A stretch of 64,000 bases of DNA, from positions 2,170,001-2,234,000 of the forward strand of contig NZ_CP021435.1 of NCBI RefSeq assembly GCF_002549795.1, in the 5' to 3' direction. Below, piece after piece: positions 8,811 through 17,978 of the stretch. The translations under genes were made by a program, and so were the position numbers. This DNA comes from Halomonas beimenensis. Its GTDB lineage: Bacteria > Pseudomonadota > Gammaproteobacteria > Pseudomonadales > Halomonadaceae. The notes beneath the pieces are model-generated. The model had not been told where the DNA came from and ran no database searches. It saw only the letters and a list, made by a program, of their open reading frames with translations. Each line of letters begins with the position of its first letter. Position 1 is the first letter of the stretch.

Positions 8811-9472
8811 GGAAACTGCTGCTGGTGGAGGACGATCGGCTGCTGGCGGACACCCTGGTGGATGCCCTGCGCCTGGAGGGACACGACGTCGAGCATCTGG
8901 CCGACGGCGACGCGGCCCGGACCCGCCTCGACACCGCGGAACACGGCCTGGACCTGGTGCTGCTGGATCTCAACCTGCCCGGCTGTGGCGGCCTGGAGGT
9001 GCTCGCCACCCTGCGCGGCCATGATGCCGACACGCCGGTGCTGATCCTCACCGCCCGGGGCGCGGTGGAAGATCGTGTGCGCGGCCTGGACCTGGGCGCC
9101 GACGACTACCTGGCCAAGCCCTTCGCCCTGGACGAGCTGGAGGCTCGCGTCCGGGCGCTGCTGCGCCGCCGCGAGCGGGGGCACCAGCTCCAGGTGGGCC
9201 CGCTGGCCTTCGATGCGCTGGCCCAGCGCTTCAGCCTGGACGGCGAAGCGCTGTCGCTGCCCCCGCGGGAGCAGCGCCTGCTGGCCTGCCTGATGCGTCA
9301 TGCCGGGGAACCCGTCGACAAGGTGCGGCTCGCCGAGGAGGCCTTCCAGGGCGAACCCATGGGCGACAACGCCATCGAGGTCTATGTCCACCGCCTGCGC
9401 AAGCGGCTCGCCGACGGCGGCGTCGCCCTGCGCACGGTACGCGGCCTGGGCTACCTGCTGGAGGCGACGTGA
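8807..9472 (+). CDS. tctD: Response regulator TctD (OmpR family)
   Basis: Two-component response regulator, 221 aa. The receiver domain (residues 1-115) has the acidic pair EDD at 8-10, the phospho-acceptor in LVLLDLNLPG (about residue 52) and the conserved Lys in LAKPF. A C-terminal winged-helix domain follows, with VYVHRLRKRL and RGLGYLL at the end. It overlaps iclR upstream and tctE downstream. The divergent tctCBA supports naming it TctD, which activates citrate-type carboxylate uptake. Confidence 0.88.
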   Translation: MRKLLLVEDDRLLADTLVDALRLEGHDVEHLADGDAARTRLDTAEHGLDLVLLDLNLPGCGGLEVLATLRGHDADTPVLILTARGAVEDRVRGLDLGADDYLAKPFALDELEARVRALLRRRERGHQLQVGPLAFDALAQRFSLDGEALSLPPREQRLLACLMRHAGEPVDKVRLAEEAFQGEPMGDNAIEVYVHRLRKRLADGGVALRTVRGLGYLLEAT

Positions 9473-10842
9473 TCCGGCGAGACAGCCTGTATCGTCGCCT
9501 GCTGACCTGGCTGCTGCTGCCGCTGCTGGCCCTGGGCGGTCTCATGGTCCTGCAAGCCTGGCTCGATGCCCGACGCACCGCCGACCGCGCCCACGACCGC
9601 CTGCTCGAGGCGGCCACCCTGGCGATCGCCGAACAGGTGCAGTGGCAGGACGATCGCCTCTGGCTGGACTTGCCCCCCGCCGCCCTGGAGATGCTCGCCA
9701 CCGATGCCGAGGAGCGCGTCTTCTACGCCCTCTACGATGCCCGGGGACGCTTCGTCACCGGCAACGCCGAGCTGCCCGGCGATCCGCGGGGCGGCGCACC
9801 CGGCGATGCCGCCCTGCTGTATCGGGACATCGACTGGGGTGAGATGACCCTGCGCCAGGGGGTGCGCCGCTCGCGCCTGGAGGACTGGCAGCAACGGGAA
9901 CGCTTCGAGATCCGGGTCGCCCACACCCGGGAGGGACGCGAGCGCCTGGCCGCGGAGTTGCTGCGGGCCAACCTCGCCTACATCCTCGGCATGGCGGCGC
10001 TGGCGGTGGTGGTCCTGCTGCTGGCGATCCGCGGCGCCCTGGCGCCGCTCACCCGCCTTCGCCGCGCCATCCGCGCCCGGGACCCCCGCACCCTCGCCCC
10101 GCTGGACCTGCCCCTGCCCCGGGAGCTGGCCGAGCTGCGCGAGACCCTCAACGAGCTGCTGGCGCGGATGCGCCGGGTGCGCGCCAACCAGGAGCGCTTC
10201 ATCGGCGACGCCTCGCATCAGCTGCGCACCCCCCTCGCCGGACTCTCGGCCCGGGCCGAGTTGGCCCTGCGCCAGGACGAGCCGGAACGCTGGCGGGAGG
10301 CGCTGGAGGCCATCCGGGCCACCGGCACCCGAATCTCGCGCCTGGCCGTCCAGCTGCTGTCCCTGACCCGGCTCAACAACCCCGAATATCATCCCGAGAT
10401 GGGCCGGGTGGATCTCAACGACCTGGCCCGCGAGGCGGTACGCACCCACTGGGCGTCGTGTCACCGGGACGGGATCGACCTGGGCGTGGAGACGGCCGCC
10501 GGGGCGCTGACGGTCGAGGGGCTGGACTGGCAGCTCGAGGAGGCGCTCGGCAACCTCATCGACAATGCCCGGCGCTATGGCGCCCGGCGCATCACCGTGC
10601 GCACCCGTCCCTCGCCACCGACGCTGGAGGTCGAGGACGACGGCCCGGGCATTCCCGCCTCCCGACGCCTGCTGATGCTGCGCCCCTTCCATCGCGGCAG
10701 CGACGACCAGGAGGGCTCGGGGCTGGGCCTGGCCATCGTCGACGGTATCGCCCGCACCCATGGGGTCCGCCTGAGTCTCGACGACGGCGTCGACGGCCGT
10801 GGTCTCCTCGTCCGTTTGCGCTTCCAGGAGGCGGCCTCATGA
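9469..10842 (+). CDS. tctE: Sensor histidine kinase TctE
   Basis: Membrane sensor kinase, 457 aa, starting at a GTG that overlaps the tctD stop. TM1 is at about residues 10-30 and TM2 at about 168-188, flanking a periplasmic sensor of about 135 aa of the TctE N-terminal type. H-box: ASHQLRTPLAGL. The N-box is LGNLIDNARRYG, with ATP-lid motifs DDGPGIP and GSGLGLAIV. It should phosphorylate the adjacent TctD in response to an extracellular carboxylate. Confidence 0.9.
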   Translation: MIRRDSLYRRLLTWLLLPLLALGGLMVLQAWLDARRTADRAHDRLLEAATLAIAEQVQWQDDRLWLDLPPAALEMLATDAEERVFYALYDARGRFVTGNAELPGDPRGGAPGDAALLYRDIDWGEMTLRQGVRRSRLEDWQQRERFEIRVAHTREGRERLAAELLRANLAYILGMAALAVVVLLLAIRGALAPLTRLRRAIRARDPRTLAPLDLPLPRELAELRETLNELLARMRRVRANQERFIGDASHQLRTPLAGLSARAELALRQDEPERWREALEAIRATGTRISRLAVQLLSLTRLNNPEYHPEMGRVDLNDLAREAVRTHWASCHRDGIDLGVETAAGALTVEGLDWQLEEALGNLIDNARRYGARRITVRTRPSPPTLEVEDDGPGIPASRRLLMLRPFHRGSDDQEGSGLGLAIVDGIARTHGVRLSLDDGVDGRGLLVRLRFQEAAS

Positions 10843-11918
10843 TCCGCCTGCTGATCGTCATGCTGTGCTGGCTGCTCGTTGCCTCGGTGCATGCCGAGGA
10901 GCGCCTCGACTATCCGGCCCGCTCGGACGGCGGGGAGGCGACCGCCCTGGTGGTACACGGCGCCCTGGACCCGATCCACGTTCGCCCCTTGCTCGAGGCC
11001 TTCCACCGCCGCCATCCCGGTATCGCGCTGACCTATCGCAACCTCGGGACCCTGACCCTGCACCGCCGCTTCCTGGAGCACCCCGAGGAGGCCGACGTGC
11101 TGCTCTCGTCCGCCATGCCCTGGCATTACCGCCTCGCCAACGACGGCCATGCGCGCCCCCTCGACACCGCGACGGCCGACGCCTGGCCGGCCCGGGCCCG
11201 CTGGCGACGGGAACTGTTCGCCTTCACCTTCGAACCCGTGGTCATGGTGGTACGCCGGGAACTCGTCGAGCGCTACGGTCGTCCGGAGAGCCATGCCGAC
11301 CTGCTGGCGCTGCTGGAACGCCACGCCGACGCGCTGCGCGGCCGGGTGGTGACCTACGACCCCGCCCGCAGCGGCGCCGGCTATACCTATGCCATCGCCG
11401 AGTCACGGCTCTCGCCGCGCTACTGGGATCTAGTGGCGGCCCTGGGGGAAGCCGACGCCGCCCTGGCGGACACCACCGGCGAGATGCTCTCCGGCCTGTC
11501 CGAGGGACGCTACTGGGTGGGCTACAACCTGCTGGGCAGCTATGCACGGGCCGTGGTGGAGGCGGATCCGGCCCTCGCCATGGTCATCCCCGATGACTAT
11601 GCGCTGGTGACCCGACGGCTGGCGTTGATGCCGCGGGGCGCGCCCCATCCCGAGACCGCCCGGCGATTCCTGGACTTCCTGATCGGCGAGGCGGGCCAGC
11701 GGGTGATCGCGGAGCGCACGGCCCTGGGCGCCCTGCACCCCGCCCTGACGGGGCCGGGGACGGCCAATGCCCTGCGGGAGAGCCACGGGGAGGCACTGCG
11801 TCCCCTGTCACTGGGACCGGGACTGCTCGCCACCCTGGACGATCTCAAGCGGCAGGCGCTGCTGGCCCGATGGCGGCGGGAGTTCGCGCGCGGCAGCGAG
11901 GGGCTGCCCCCGCCCTGA
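10839..11918 (+). CDS. Periplasmic ABC-type substrate-binding protein linked to TctDE
   Basis: Extracellular solute-binding protein of the iron/phosphoglycerate-type (SBP_bac) family, 359 aa. It has an N-terminal signal peptide (LLIVMLCWLLVASVHAEE). Motifs LVVHGALDPIHVRPLLEAF near residue 40 and the VVTYDPARSGAGYTYA segment fit the family. No permease or ATPase gene is adjacent. It ends a run of ATGA-overlapped genes (iclR, tctD, tctE). It may therefore be a periplasmic co-sensor for TctE, as PgtC is in phosphoglycerate sensing, and not part of a transporter. That role is inferred. Confidence 0.78.
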   Translation: MIRLLIVMLCWLLVASVHAEERLDYPARSDGGEATALVVHGALDPIHVRPLLEAFHRRHPGIALTYRNLGTLTLHRRFLEHPEEADVLLSSAMPWHYRLANDGHARPLDTATADAWPARARWRRELFAFTFEPVVMVVRRELVERYGRPESHADLLALLERHADALRGRVVTYDPARSGAGYTYAIAESRLSPRYWDLVAALGEADAALADTTGEMLSGLSEGRYWVGYNLLGSYARAVVEADPALAMVIPDDYALVTRRLALMPRGAPHPETARRFLDFLIGEAGQRVIAERTALGALHPALTGPGTANALRESHGEALRPLSLGPGLLATLDDLKRQALLARWRREFARGSEGLPPP

Positions 11919-11934
11919 ACCGAGCGGGCAAGGA

Positions 11935-12351
11935 TCAGCGAACCAGGCTGAGCTGGACGGGGGCCGTGCCGCGGTGGAGCATGCCCAGCGCCCGGGCGGC
12001 GCGCTTGGACAGGTCGATGACCCGGCCGTCCACGAAGGGACCGCGGTCGTTGATCAGGACCTCGACCTGTCGGCCGTTGTCGCGGCGCGTCACCAACACC
12101 CTGGTACCGAATGGCAGGCTGCGATGGGCGGCGGTCAGTTCCTGCTGGTCGAAGGCGTCGCCGCTGGCCGTGGTCCGGCCCTGGAAGCGGTCGCTGTAGT
12201 AGGAGGCGATGCCCCTCTGGTGGGCATCGGCGGAGGACTGGCTGGCCTGGACTGCCCCGGCGGCGCTGGTCAGCCACAGCGCCGCCAGGCAGATCGAGAC
12301 AAGACGAAACCCTCTGGGGCGAGCCTGGCCCGCCTTCATGGAATACCCCAT
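11935..12351 (-). CDS. RlpA-like double-psi beta-barrel protein
   Basis: Short secreted RlpA-family protein, 138 aa. A signal peptide (residues about 15-37) is followed by a double-psi beta-barrel domain, with GIASYYSDRFQGRTTASGD at the start and the conserved LINDRGPFVDGRVIDLS near the end. RlpA proteins are septal lytic transglycosylases acting on denuded glycan. This one lacks a C-terminal SPOR domain, and the lipobox is not clear. The start may be the internal Met at 12339. It is convergent with the upstream binding-protein gene. Confidence 0.82.
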   Translation of the reverse strand: MGYSMKAGQARPRGFRLVSICLAALWLTSAAGAVQASQSSADAHQRGIASYYSDRFQGRTTASGDAFDQQELTAAHRSLPFGTRVLVTRRDNGRQVEVLINDRGPFVDGRVIDLSKRAARALGMLHRGTAPVQLSLVR

Positions 12352-12395
12352 GCGTCACCTCACGACGACTGGTACGCCGATCGACCTCCCCGCGA

Positions 12396-13271
12396 TCAGG
12401 CGCCTCGAGACGTGTCAGACGGTGTCGGGTGCTTTCCCTGCAACCAACCCAGGCTACCGGCTCGCTCGCTGTCGAACCAGGCCAGTGCGTCATGCAACGT
12501 CACCACCGTGCCGACGATGACGAGTGTCGGCGGTCGGATAGTACCCAGCTCGAGGGCCGGCGGCAAGCTGCCAAGGCTGCCCACATGGACCCGCTGCCGG
12601 GCGGTGGTGCCCTGCTCGATCAGCGCCAGTGGGGTATCGGCGGCCAGGCCGTGCGCCTGCAGGCGCTCGCTGATGATCGCCAGGCTGCCGAGCCCCATGT
12701 AGAACACCAGCGTCTGCCCGGGGCTCGCCAGGGCCGCCCAGTCCAGGTCGCAGCTGCCGTTGCGCAGGTGGCCGGTGATGAAGCGCACCGACTGGGCATG
12801 GTCCCGGTGGGTCAGCGGAATCCCGGCATAGGCGGCGCAGCCCGAGGCGGCGGTGATGCCGGGCACCACCTCCACCTCGACGCCGGCGGCCACCAGGGAT
12901 TCCAGTTCCTCGCCGCCGCGGCCGAAGATGAAGGGGTCGCCCCCCTTGAGCCGCACCACCCGCTTGCCGGCCCGGGCCCAGTCCACCAGGGCCTGGTTGA
13001 TCCCCTCCTGGGGGACGCTGTGGTCCGAGCGCGCCTTGCCGACATACAGCCGCCAGGCCTGCGGGGCGGCGAGCGCCAGGATCTCGTCGCTGACCAGGCG
13101 GTCGTGCAGGATGACGTCCGCGGCCTGCAGACGCCTGAGCGCCTTGACGGTCAGCAGCTCGGGATCCCCGGGCCCCGCGCCCACCAGGCTGACCCGCCCC
13201 GGCGCCAGCTCGGAGGACACGGGGGGCAGCCGAAGGGACTGCGGCTCAGGGGAAGGGCTTGCGGCGCGCAT
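12396..13271 (-). CDS. cobA: Uroporphyrinogen-III C-methyltransferase (SUMT)
   Basis: SAM-dependent methyltransferase making precorrin-2 from uroporphyrinogen III, for siroheme or cobalamin synthesis. Motifs: [16 protein letters not shown] near the N-terminus, [36 protein letters not shown], and a late FYMGLG. There is no CysG Fe-chelatase/dehydrogenase domain, so this is a stand-alone SUMT. I chose the ATG at 13271 (291 aa). An upstream in-frame ATG at 13340 would add 23 residues not expected in the family, so the start is uncertain. Confidence 0.9.
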   Translation of the reverse strand: MRAASPSPEPQSLRLPPVSSELAPGRVSLVGAGPGDPELLTVKALRRLQAADVILHDRLVSDEILALAAPQAWRLYVGKARSDHSVPQEGINQALVDWARAGKRVVRLKGGDPFIFGRGGEELESLVAAGVEVEVVPGITAASGCAAYAGIPLTHRDHAQSVRFITGHLRNGSCDLDWAALASPGQTLVFYMGLGSLAIISERLQAHGLAADTPLALIEQGTTARQRVHVGSLGSLPPALELGTIRPPTLVIVGTVVTLHDALAWFDSERAGSLGWLQGKHPTPSDTSRGA

Positions 13272-13390
13272 ATTCCAATCACTCGGGGTTGGGAGAATTT
13301 TATATGCGATAAAGTAATTAATTCGGCGCCCGATTGCCACTCATGATCCGGCGCAAGGATATAACCGGCCGCACCTGCCCCCCGCAAACG

Positions 13391-13420
13391 ACACGGCCCC
13401 CGCCGAAGCGGGGGCCGTGT
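13391..13420 (-). terminator. Strong hairpin terminator after the NSS symporter
   Basis: Perfect 13-bp stem: ACACGGCCCCCGC and GCGGGGGCCGTGT with a CGAA loop. It lies 21 bases past the stop of the minus-strand symporter gene, between it and cobA. The T-tract is short on either strand, so it may act with Rho or in both directions. Confidence 0.75.
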
Positions 13421-13441
13421 CGTGGGTCGGAGCGGGCCGGA

Positions 13442-14902
13442 TCAGGCCCCGAGCACGCGCTTGAGCCTCGGGCTGGCCAGCTCGCCGATCAGGGTGATCA
13501 CCGCCAGCACCAGCAGCAGCCAGGGCCAGTGCACCCCGAACTGGACCTTGGCGATGCCCAGGGCGTCGACGAAGATCATCAGGATGCCCAGCGGGCTGAC
13601 GTAGCGCACCATGAACAGCCAGAGGGCGTGCCAGGCCGGGGACAGGCCGAGCTCCTCGCGGAAGGTCTCGCTCTTCAGCACGAAGCCGGCGAGCAGCACC
13701 ATGCCCAGGCCGCCGAGCGGCATCATCCAGCGCGAGGTGAGGTAGTCCAGCCAGCCGAAGAAGTGCTTGCCGGCCAGGGTCCACTCGGCGCCCACGTTGA
13801 AGGACAGCATGGCCAGGGTGCTGATCAGCCACAGCACGATGCCGGTGCCCCAGGAGGCGGTTCGACGGGAGATGCCCTTGTTGTCGGTCAGCCAGGACAC
13901 CGTGGCCTCGACCATGGAGATCGACGAGGTCAAGGCGGCCATGGACAGCATCACGAAGAAGAGGATGCCGAACAGGGTGCCCAGCGGCATGGCCTGGAAG
14001 GCCAGCGGCAGGCTCATGAAGATCAGGCCGGGACCGCTGCCGGGGCTCATGCCGTTGGCGAAGATCACCGGGAAGATCGCCAGGCCGGCCATCAGCGCCA
14101 CCACGGTATCGGCCACCGCCACGCTCAGCGTCGTGCGGGCGATCGAGGCCCGCCCGGGCAGGTAGCTGCCGTAGGTGAGGATGGCACCGGAGGCCAGCGA
14201 CAGGGTGAAGAAGGCATGCCCCAGGGCCGCCAGCATGCCCTCGCTGGACAGGCTGCCCGCATCGAAGGAGAACAGGAAGCGCACGGCCTCGCCGAAGCCG
14301 CCGGAGAACACGCCGTAGCCGATCAGCACGGCCAGCATGACCACCATGCCGGGCATCATCAAGCTCACGCTCTTCTCGATGCCGGCCTGCACGCCCTTGC
14401 CGACGATGGCCATGGTGGCCACGGTCACCAGGGTGCTCCAGAAGCCCAGATTCAGAGGACTCTCGTTGTTGGCGCCGAAGATCGCCGCCATCTCGTCGAC
14501 GCTGGAGCCGGCCAGGCCGCCGCTGAGCATCTTCCACAGGTAGGAGAAGGACCAGCCCGCCACCACCACGTAGAAGGACAGGATCATGAAGCCGCAGAGC
14601 ATGGCCATCCAGCCCAGCAGCGACCACACGGGGGAGGCCTTGGACTCGGCGGCCACGCGGCGGATGGCATCGATGGGACTGCCCCGGCCGCGGCGACCGA
14701 AGGCGATCTCGGTCATCATCACCGGCACGCCGACGGCCAGGATGCAGGCCAGGTAGACCAGCACGAAGGCACCGCCGCCGAACTCGCCGGTAATGTAGGG
14801 GAACTTCCAGATGTTACCGAGGCCGACCGCCGAGCCGGTCGCCGCCAGGACGAAGCCCCAGCGGCCGAGCCACTGGGTGCGGTTTTGCGCGTTATTTGAC
14901 AT
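13442..14902 (-). CDS. Sodium-dependent transporter, NSS/SNF family
   Basis: Inner-membrane Na+-coupled amino-acid-type symporter, 486 aa, with about 11-12 TM segments of the LeuT fold. The N-terminal family signature is clear: GFVLAATGSAVGLGNIWKFP and FGGGAFVLVYL in TM1/TM2. The TM8 sodium-site region LSMAALTSSISMVEA is visible. Bacterial NSS members carry amino acids such as tyrosine, tryptophan or leucine. Closeness to hpd is suggestive of an aromatic substrate, but this is only inference. Confidence 0.9.
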   Translation of the reverse strand: MSNNAQNRTQWLGRWGFVLAATGSAVGLGNIWKFPYITGEFGGGAFVLVYLACILAVGVPVMMTEIAFGRRGRGSPIDAIRRVAAESKASPVWSLLGWMAMLCGFMILSFYVVVAGWSFSYLWKMLSGGLAGSSVDEMAAIFGANNESPLNLGFWSTLVTVATMAIVGKGVQAGIEKSVSLMMPGMVVMLAVLIGYGVFSGGFGEAVRFLFSFDAGSLSSEGMLAALGHAFFTLSLASGAILTYGSYLPGRASIARTTLSVAVADTVVALMAGLAIFPVIFANGMSPGSGPGLIFMSLPLAFQAMPLGTLFGILFFVMLSMAALTSSISMVEATVSWLTDNKGISRRTASWGTGIVLWLISTLAMLSFNVGAEWTLAGKHFFGWLDYLTSRWMMPLGGLGMVLLAGFVLKSETFREELGLSPAWHALWLFMVRYVSPLGILMIFVDALGIAKVQFGVHWPWLLLVLAVITLIGELASPRLKRVLGA

Positions 14903-15037
14903 GTCTCACCAGGGTCACGGAACTGTTATTGTCGCCCGCCACAAATCATGGGGCCAATACAGGCGCCCATTGTGACGGATTTTGTCGTGAATGGGCAGGG
15001 AGGCGACGAATTGTTCTGTCACTTCCCCCCTGCTCGT

Positions 15038-15061
15038 CGCGCCCGGCGCCGGCCGGGCGCG
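15038..15061 (-). terminator. GC-rich hairpin downstream of hpd
   Basis: CGCGCCCGG and CCGGGCGCG arms with a 6-base loop, 9 bases beyond the hpd stop on the minus strand. No T-tract follows, so it is either Rho-assisted or a 3'-end stabiliser. The rest of 14903-15069 is upstream sequence of the symporter gene. Confidence 0.5.
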
Positions 15062-15069
15062 GGTGGGGA

Positions 15070-16170
15070 TCAGTCGTCGGCCTTGAGCACGCCGCGACGG
15101 ATCTGGTCTTCCTCGATGGATTCGAACAGGGCCTTGAAGTTGCCCTCGCCGAAGCCGTCGTTGCCCTTGCGCTGGATGATCTCGAAGAAGATCGGGCCGA
15201 TCACCGTCTCGGTGAAGATCTGCAGCAGCACGCCCTGGTCGGGACCGCCGTCCACCAGCAGGTTCAGCTCGCGCAGGTCCTCGAGGTTCTCCTCGTGGTT
15301 GGGCACCCGCTCGTCGACCCGCTCGTAGTAGGTGTCCGGCGTGGTCAGGAACTGGATGCCGTTGGCCTTGAGGGCGCGCACCGTGGCGTAGATGTCGTCC
15401 GTGGCCATGGCCAGGTGCTGGATGCCCTCGCCGTTGTACTCGCGCAGGAACTCGGCGATCTGGGAGTTGTCGTCGGCGGACTCGTTGATCGGGATGTGCA
15501 TCTTGCCGCAGGGCGCGGTCATGGCCCGGGAGTGCAGGCCGGTCTTCTTGCCGGCGATGTCGAAGTAGCGGATCTCGCGGAAGTTCGCCACCCGGGTGTA
15601 GAAGTCCGCCCAGACGTCCATCTGGCCGCGGTCCACGTTGTGGGTCAGGTGGTCGAGGACCTTGAGGCCAACGCTGTGGTCCTGGGCCGTGCGGCCCGGA
15701 ATCGGCTCGAAGTCGATGTCGTAGATGGTGCGACCCTCGCCATCGACCTTGTGGTCGACGAAGTACAGCAGGGAGCCCCCGATGCCCTCGACGGCGGGGA
15801 TGCCCACCTCGCCTTCACCCACCGGCACCTCGACCGGCTTGGCGCCACAGGCCACGGCATGATCGAAGGCCTGCTTCGCGTCGGCCACCGTCCAGGCCAT
15901 GGCACAGGCGCAGGGGCCATGGACGCGGGCGAACTCGGCGGCATGGCTGCCGGGCTCGGCGTTGAGCACGAAGTTGATGTTCTCCTGCTGGAACAGGGTC
16001 ACCGCCTTGGAGCGATGCTTGCGGGTCTCGGTGAAGCCCAGCTGGAGGAACAGCTGGCGCAGGGCCTCGATGCCCTCGGCGGTCGGGGCGCTGTATTCGA
16101 CGAACTCGAAACCGTCGGTGCCGATCGGATTGGCGGTGCTGATCTCGCTGGTCTTGGCAGGGGCGTTCAT
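15070..16170 (-). CDS. hpd: 4-hydroxyphenylpyruvate dioxygenase
   Basis: Fe(II)-dependent dioxygenase converting 4-hydroxyphenylpyruvate to homogentisate in tyrosine degradation, 366 aa, usual for bacterial HPD. Two VOC-fold halves are seen. The iron ligands are visible as His in DHLTHNV (residue about 190), His in GEGIQHLAMAT and Glu in FFEIIQRKG near the C-terminus. A strong Shine-Dalgarno (GGAGGTCTTC) precedes the ATG. It lies 16 kb from phhABC, which supplies its substrate. No TyrR box was seen upstream, nor homogentisate genes nearby. Confidence 0.96.
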   Translation of the reverse strand: MNAPAKTSEISTANPIGTDGFEFVEYSAPTAEGIEALRQLFLQLGFTETRKHRSKAVTLFQQENINFVLNAEPGSHAAEFARVHGPCACAMAWTVADAKQAFDHAVACGAKPVEVPVGEGEVGIPAVEGIGGSLLYFVDHKVDGEGRTIYDIDFEPIPGRTAQDHSVGLKVLDHLTHNVDRGQMDVWADFYTRVANFREIRYFDIAGKKTGLHSRAMTAPCGKMHIPINESADDNSQIAEFLREYNGEGIQHLAMATDDIYATVRALKANGIQFLTTPDTYYERVDERVPNHEENLEDLRELNLLVDGGPDQGVLLQIFTETVIGPIFFEIIQRKGNDGFGEGNFKALFESIEEDQIRRGVLKADD

Positions 16171-16381
16171 GAAGACCTCCGGGTCGCTTGTGGTTGTGGT
16201 GCCTTGGATGCCCCCAGACTAGTGCGCCCTCGCCCCCGCCGGAACGCCCCGATCATGCGCTTTCCCCGCCATCGCCGGCCGCCTTGGCCGGGCCGTCGTC
16301 AAGCCTGCGTTACGGCCCCGGCGAGGCCATGAATGGCGTCACCCTGGCGGCAAGCCAGGCTGACAGCGCGTAAGGGATTCG

Positions 16382-16702
16382 TTACACCTTGCCGGCGTCG
16401 GAGTCTCGCAACAGCGTCTCGACGCTTTCCAGCTTGTCATCCATGTGCTGTTCCCGGTCGGTGCGGGTGCCGAGCTTCAGGGTCGTGGTGATGCGAGGGG
16501 CCCCCATCGCGTGGACCGCCTCGTGACAGCGCTTGACCACGGCCAGGACCTCGTCCCAGGAGCCCTCGATGTTGGTGCCATAGGCATGCATCCGGTGCTC
16601 CAGCCCGGCGTCCTCGATGACCCGTTGACAGGCCGCCACATAGGGCGAGACCGATACCCCCACGCCCAGGGGGACCACGCAGAGATCGATGATGACGTAC
16701 AT
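16382..16702 (-). CDS. MTH1187-family thiamine-binding-type protein
   Basis: Small cytoplasmic protein, 106 aa, of the UPF0045/MTH1187 family. Family marks are VVPLGVGVSVSPYVAACQ near residue 10, HAYGTNIEGSWDEV in the middle and TTLKLGTRTDRE near the C-terminus. Some relatives bind thiamine or its pyrimidine moiety. The start at 16702 was chosen because the sequence upstream in frame is antisense to the cfa 5' end. Divergent from cfa. Confidence 0.85.
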   Translation of the reverse strand: MYVIIDLCVVPLGVGVSVSPYVAACQRVIEDAGLEHRMHAYGTNIEGSWDEVLAVVKRCHEAVHAMGAPRITTTLKLGTRTDREQHMDDKLESVETLLRDSDAGKV

Positions 16703-16826
16703 CCGGGATTCCTCGTCGCTGTGGGGACGGGCCGGGACCCGCCGCTTGTATGAGTGGTCTATGATGATGGAAGACGCTCTGCCGCCGGCTTCCGGCGTCC
16801 AGCCACTGCGGGACCAGGAGGATTCC

Positions 16827-17978
16827 ATGACCAGTGACTCGCGCCTCGGCCCTGTCGCCCTTCCCGATACCCGGGCTCGCCATGTCGTCGAGAAGCTCCT
16901 CGACGGCTCCGGGGTCACCCTCAACGGCGAGGCCCCCCAGGACATCCGCATCTATCACCCCGACTTCTTTCCCCGCATCCTGCACCAGGGCACCCTGGGG
17001 CTGGGCGAGGCCTACATGGACGGCTGGTGGGACTGCGAGCGCATCGACGAGATGGCCCATCGCCTGCTGTGCCACGGGCTCGGCGAGCATGCCCAGTCCC
17101 CCTCGGAGCGCCTCATGTATCGCCTGCAGTCCGGCTTCTTCAACCTCCAGAGTCGGGCCCGGGCCTATATCGTCGGCGAGGCGCACTACGATCTCGGCAA
17201 CGATCTCTTCCAGCGCATGCTCGACGATACCATGTGCTATTCCTGCGGCTACTGGAAGGACGCCGGGACGCTGCACGAGGCGCAGAAGGCCAAGCTCGAG
17301 CTGGCCTGTCGCAAGCTGGACCTGCAACCCGGCATGAAGGTGCTCGACATCGGCTGCGGCTGGGGCAGCCTGGCCGAGCATGCCGCCCGCCATCACGGGG
17401 TCGAGGTGACCGGCATCACCATCTCCCGGGAACAGGCCGAACTGGCCCGGGAACGCTGCCGGGGCCTGCCGGTGAAGATCCTGCTGGAGGACTACCGGGA
17501 CCTGCAGGGGCGCTTCGACCGGATCGTCTCCATCGGCATGTTCGAGCACGTCGGCCATCGCAACTACGACACCTACTTCCGGACGGTTCGCCGCCTGCTG
17601 CCCAGGGACGGCCTGTTCGTGCTCCACACCATCGGCTCGAACAACTCGGAGATCAGCGCCGACCCCTGGATCAACCGCTATATCTTCCCCAACGGGGTGC
17701 TGCCGTCGACGGTCCATATCGCCAAGGCCAGCGAGGGACACCTGCTGATGGAGGACTGGCAGAACTTCGGGGCCGACTACGACAAGACGCTGATGGCCTG
17801 GCTGGCCAACTTCGACGCCCACTGGCACGAGATCGCCGAGCACTACAACGAGCGGACCCGGCGGATGTTCCGCTATTACCTGTCCGTGTGTGCCGGGGCG
17901 TTCCGGGCCCGCAACCTCCAACTCTGGCAGGTGGTCTTCTCGCTGGGTCGCCCCGGTCGCTACGACGCCCCGCGCTGA
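16827..17978 (+). CDS. cfa: Cyclopropane-fatty-acyl-phospholipid synthase
   Basis: SAM-dependent enzyme adding a methylene bridge across unsaturated acyl chains of membrane phospholipids, 383 aa. The N-terminal lipid-binding part has GEAYMDGWWDCERIDE. The SAM site is VLDIGCGWGSLAEHAA, with GITISREQ and the CFA-specific MFEHVGHRNYDTYF. An AGGAGG Shine-Dalgarno 6 bases upstream fixes the start. Odd: three further copies of its last codons follow in tandem (see repeat 17880-18411), and they differ from it at synonymous positions. Confidence 0.95.
   Translation: MTSDSRLGPVALPDTRARHVVEKLLDGSGVTLNGEAPQDIRIYHPDFFPRILHQGTLGLGEAYMDGWWDCERIDEMAHRLLCHGLGEHAQSPSERLMYRLQSGFFNLQSRARAYIVGEAHYDLGNDLFQRMLDDTMCYSCGYWKDAGTLHEAQKAKLELACRKLDLQPGMKVLDIGCGWGSLAEHAARHHGVEVTGITISREQAELARERCRGLPVKILLEDYRDLQGRFDRIVSIGMFEHVGHRNYDTYFRTVRRLLPRDGLFVLHTIGSNNSEISADPWINRYIFPNGVLPSTVHIAKASEGHLLMEDWQNFGADYDKTLMAWLANFDAHWHEIAEHYNERTRRMFRYYLSVCAGAFRARNLQLWQVVFSLGRPGRYDAPR

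Noticed and set aside
16342..16360. Terminator for the thiamine-binding-type gene
   Set aside because: A short CCTGGC/GCCAGG hairpin is present, but it is weak, lacks a T-tract and sits close to the hpd promoter region; evidence is insufficient.
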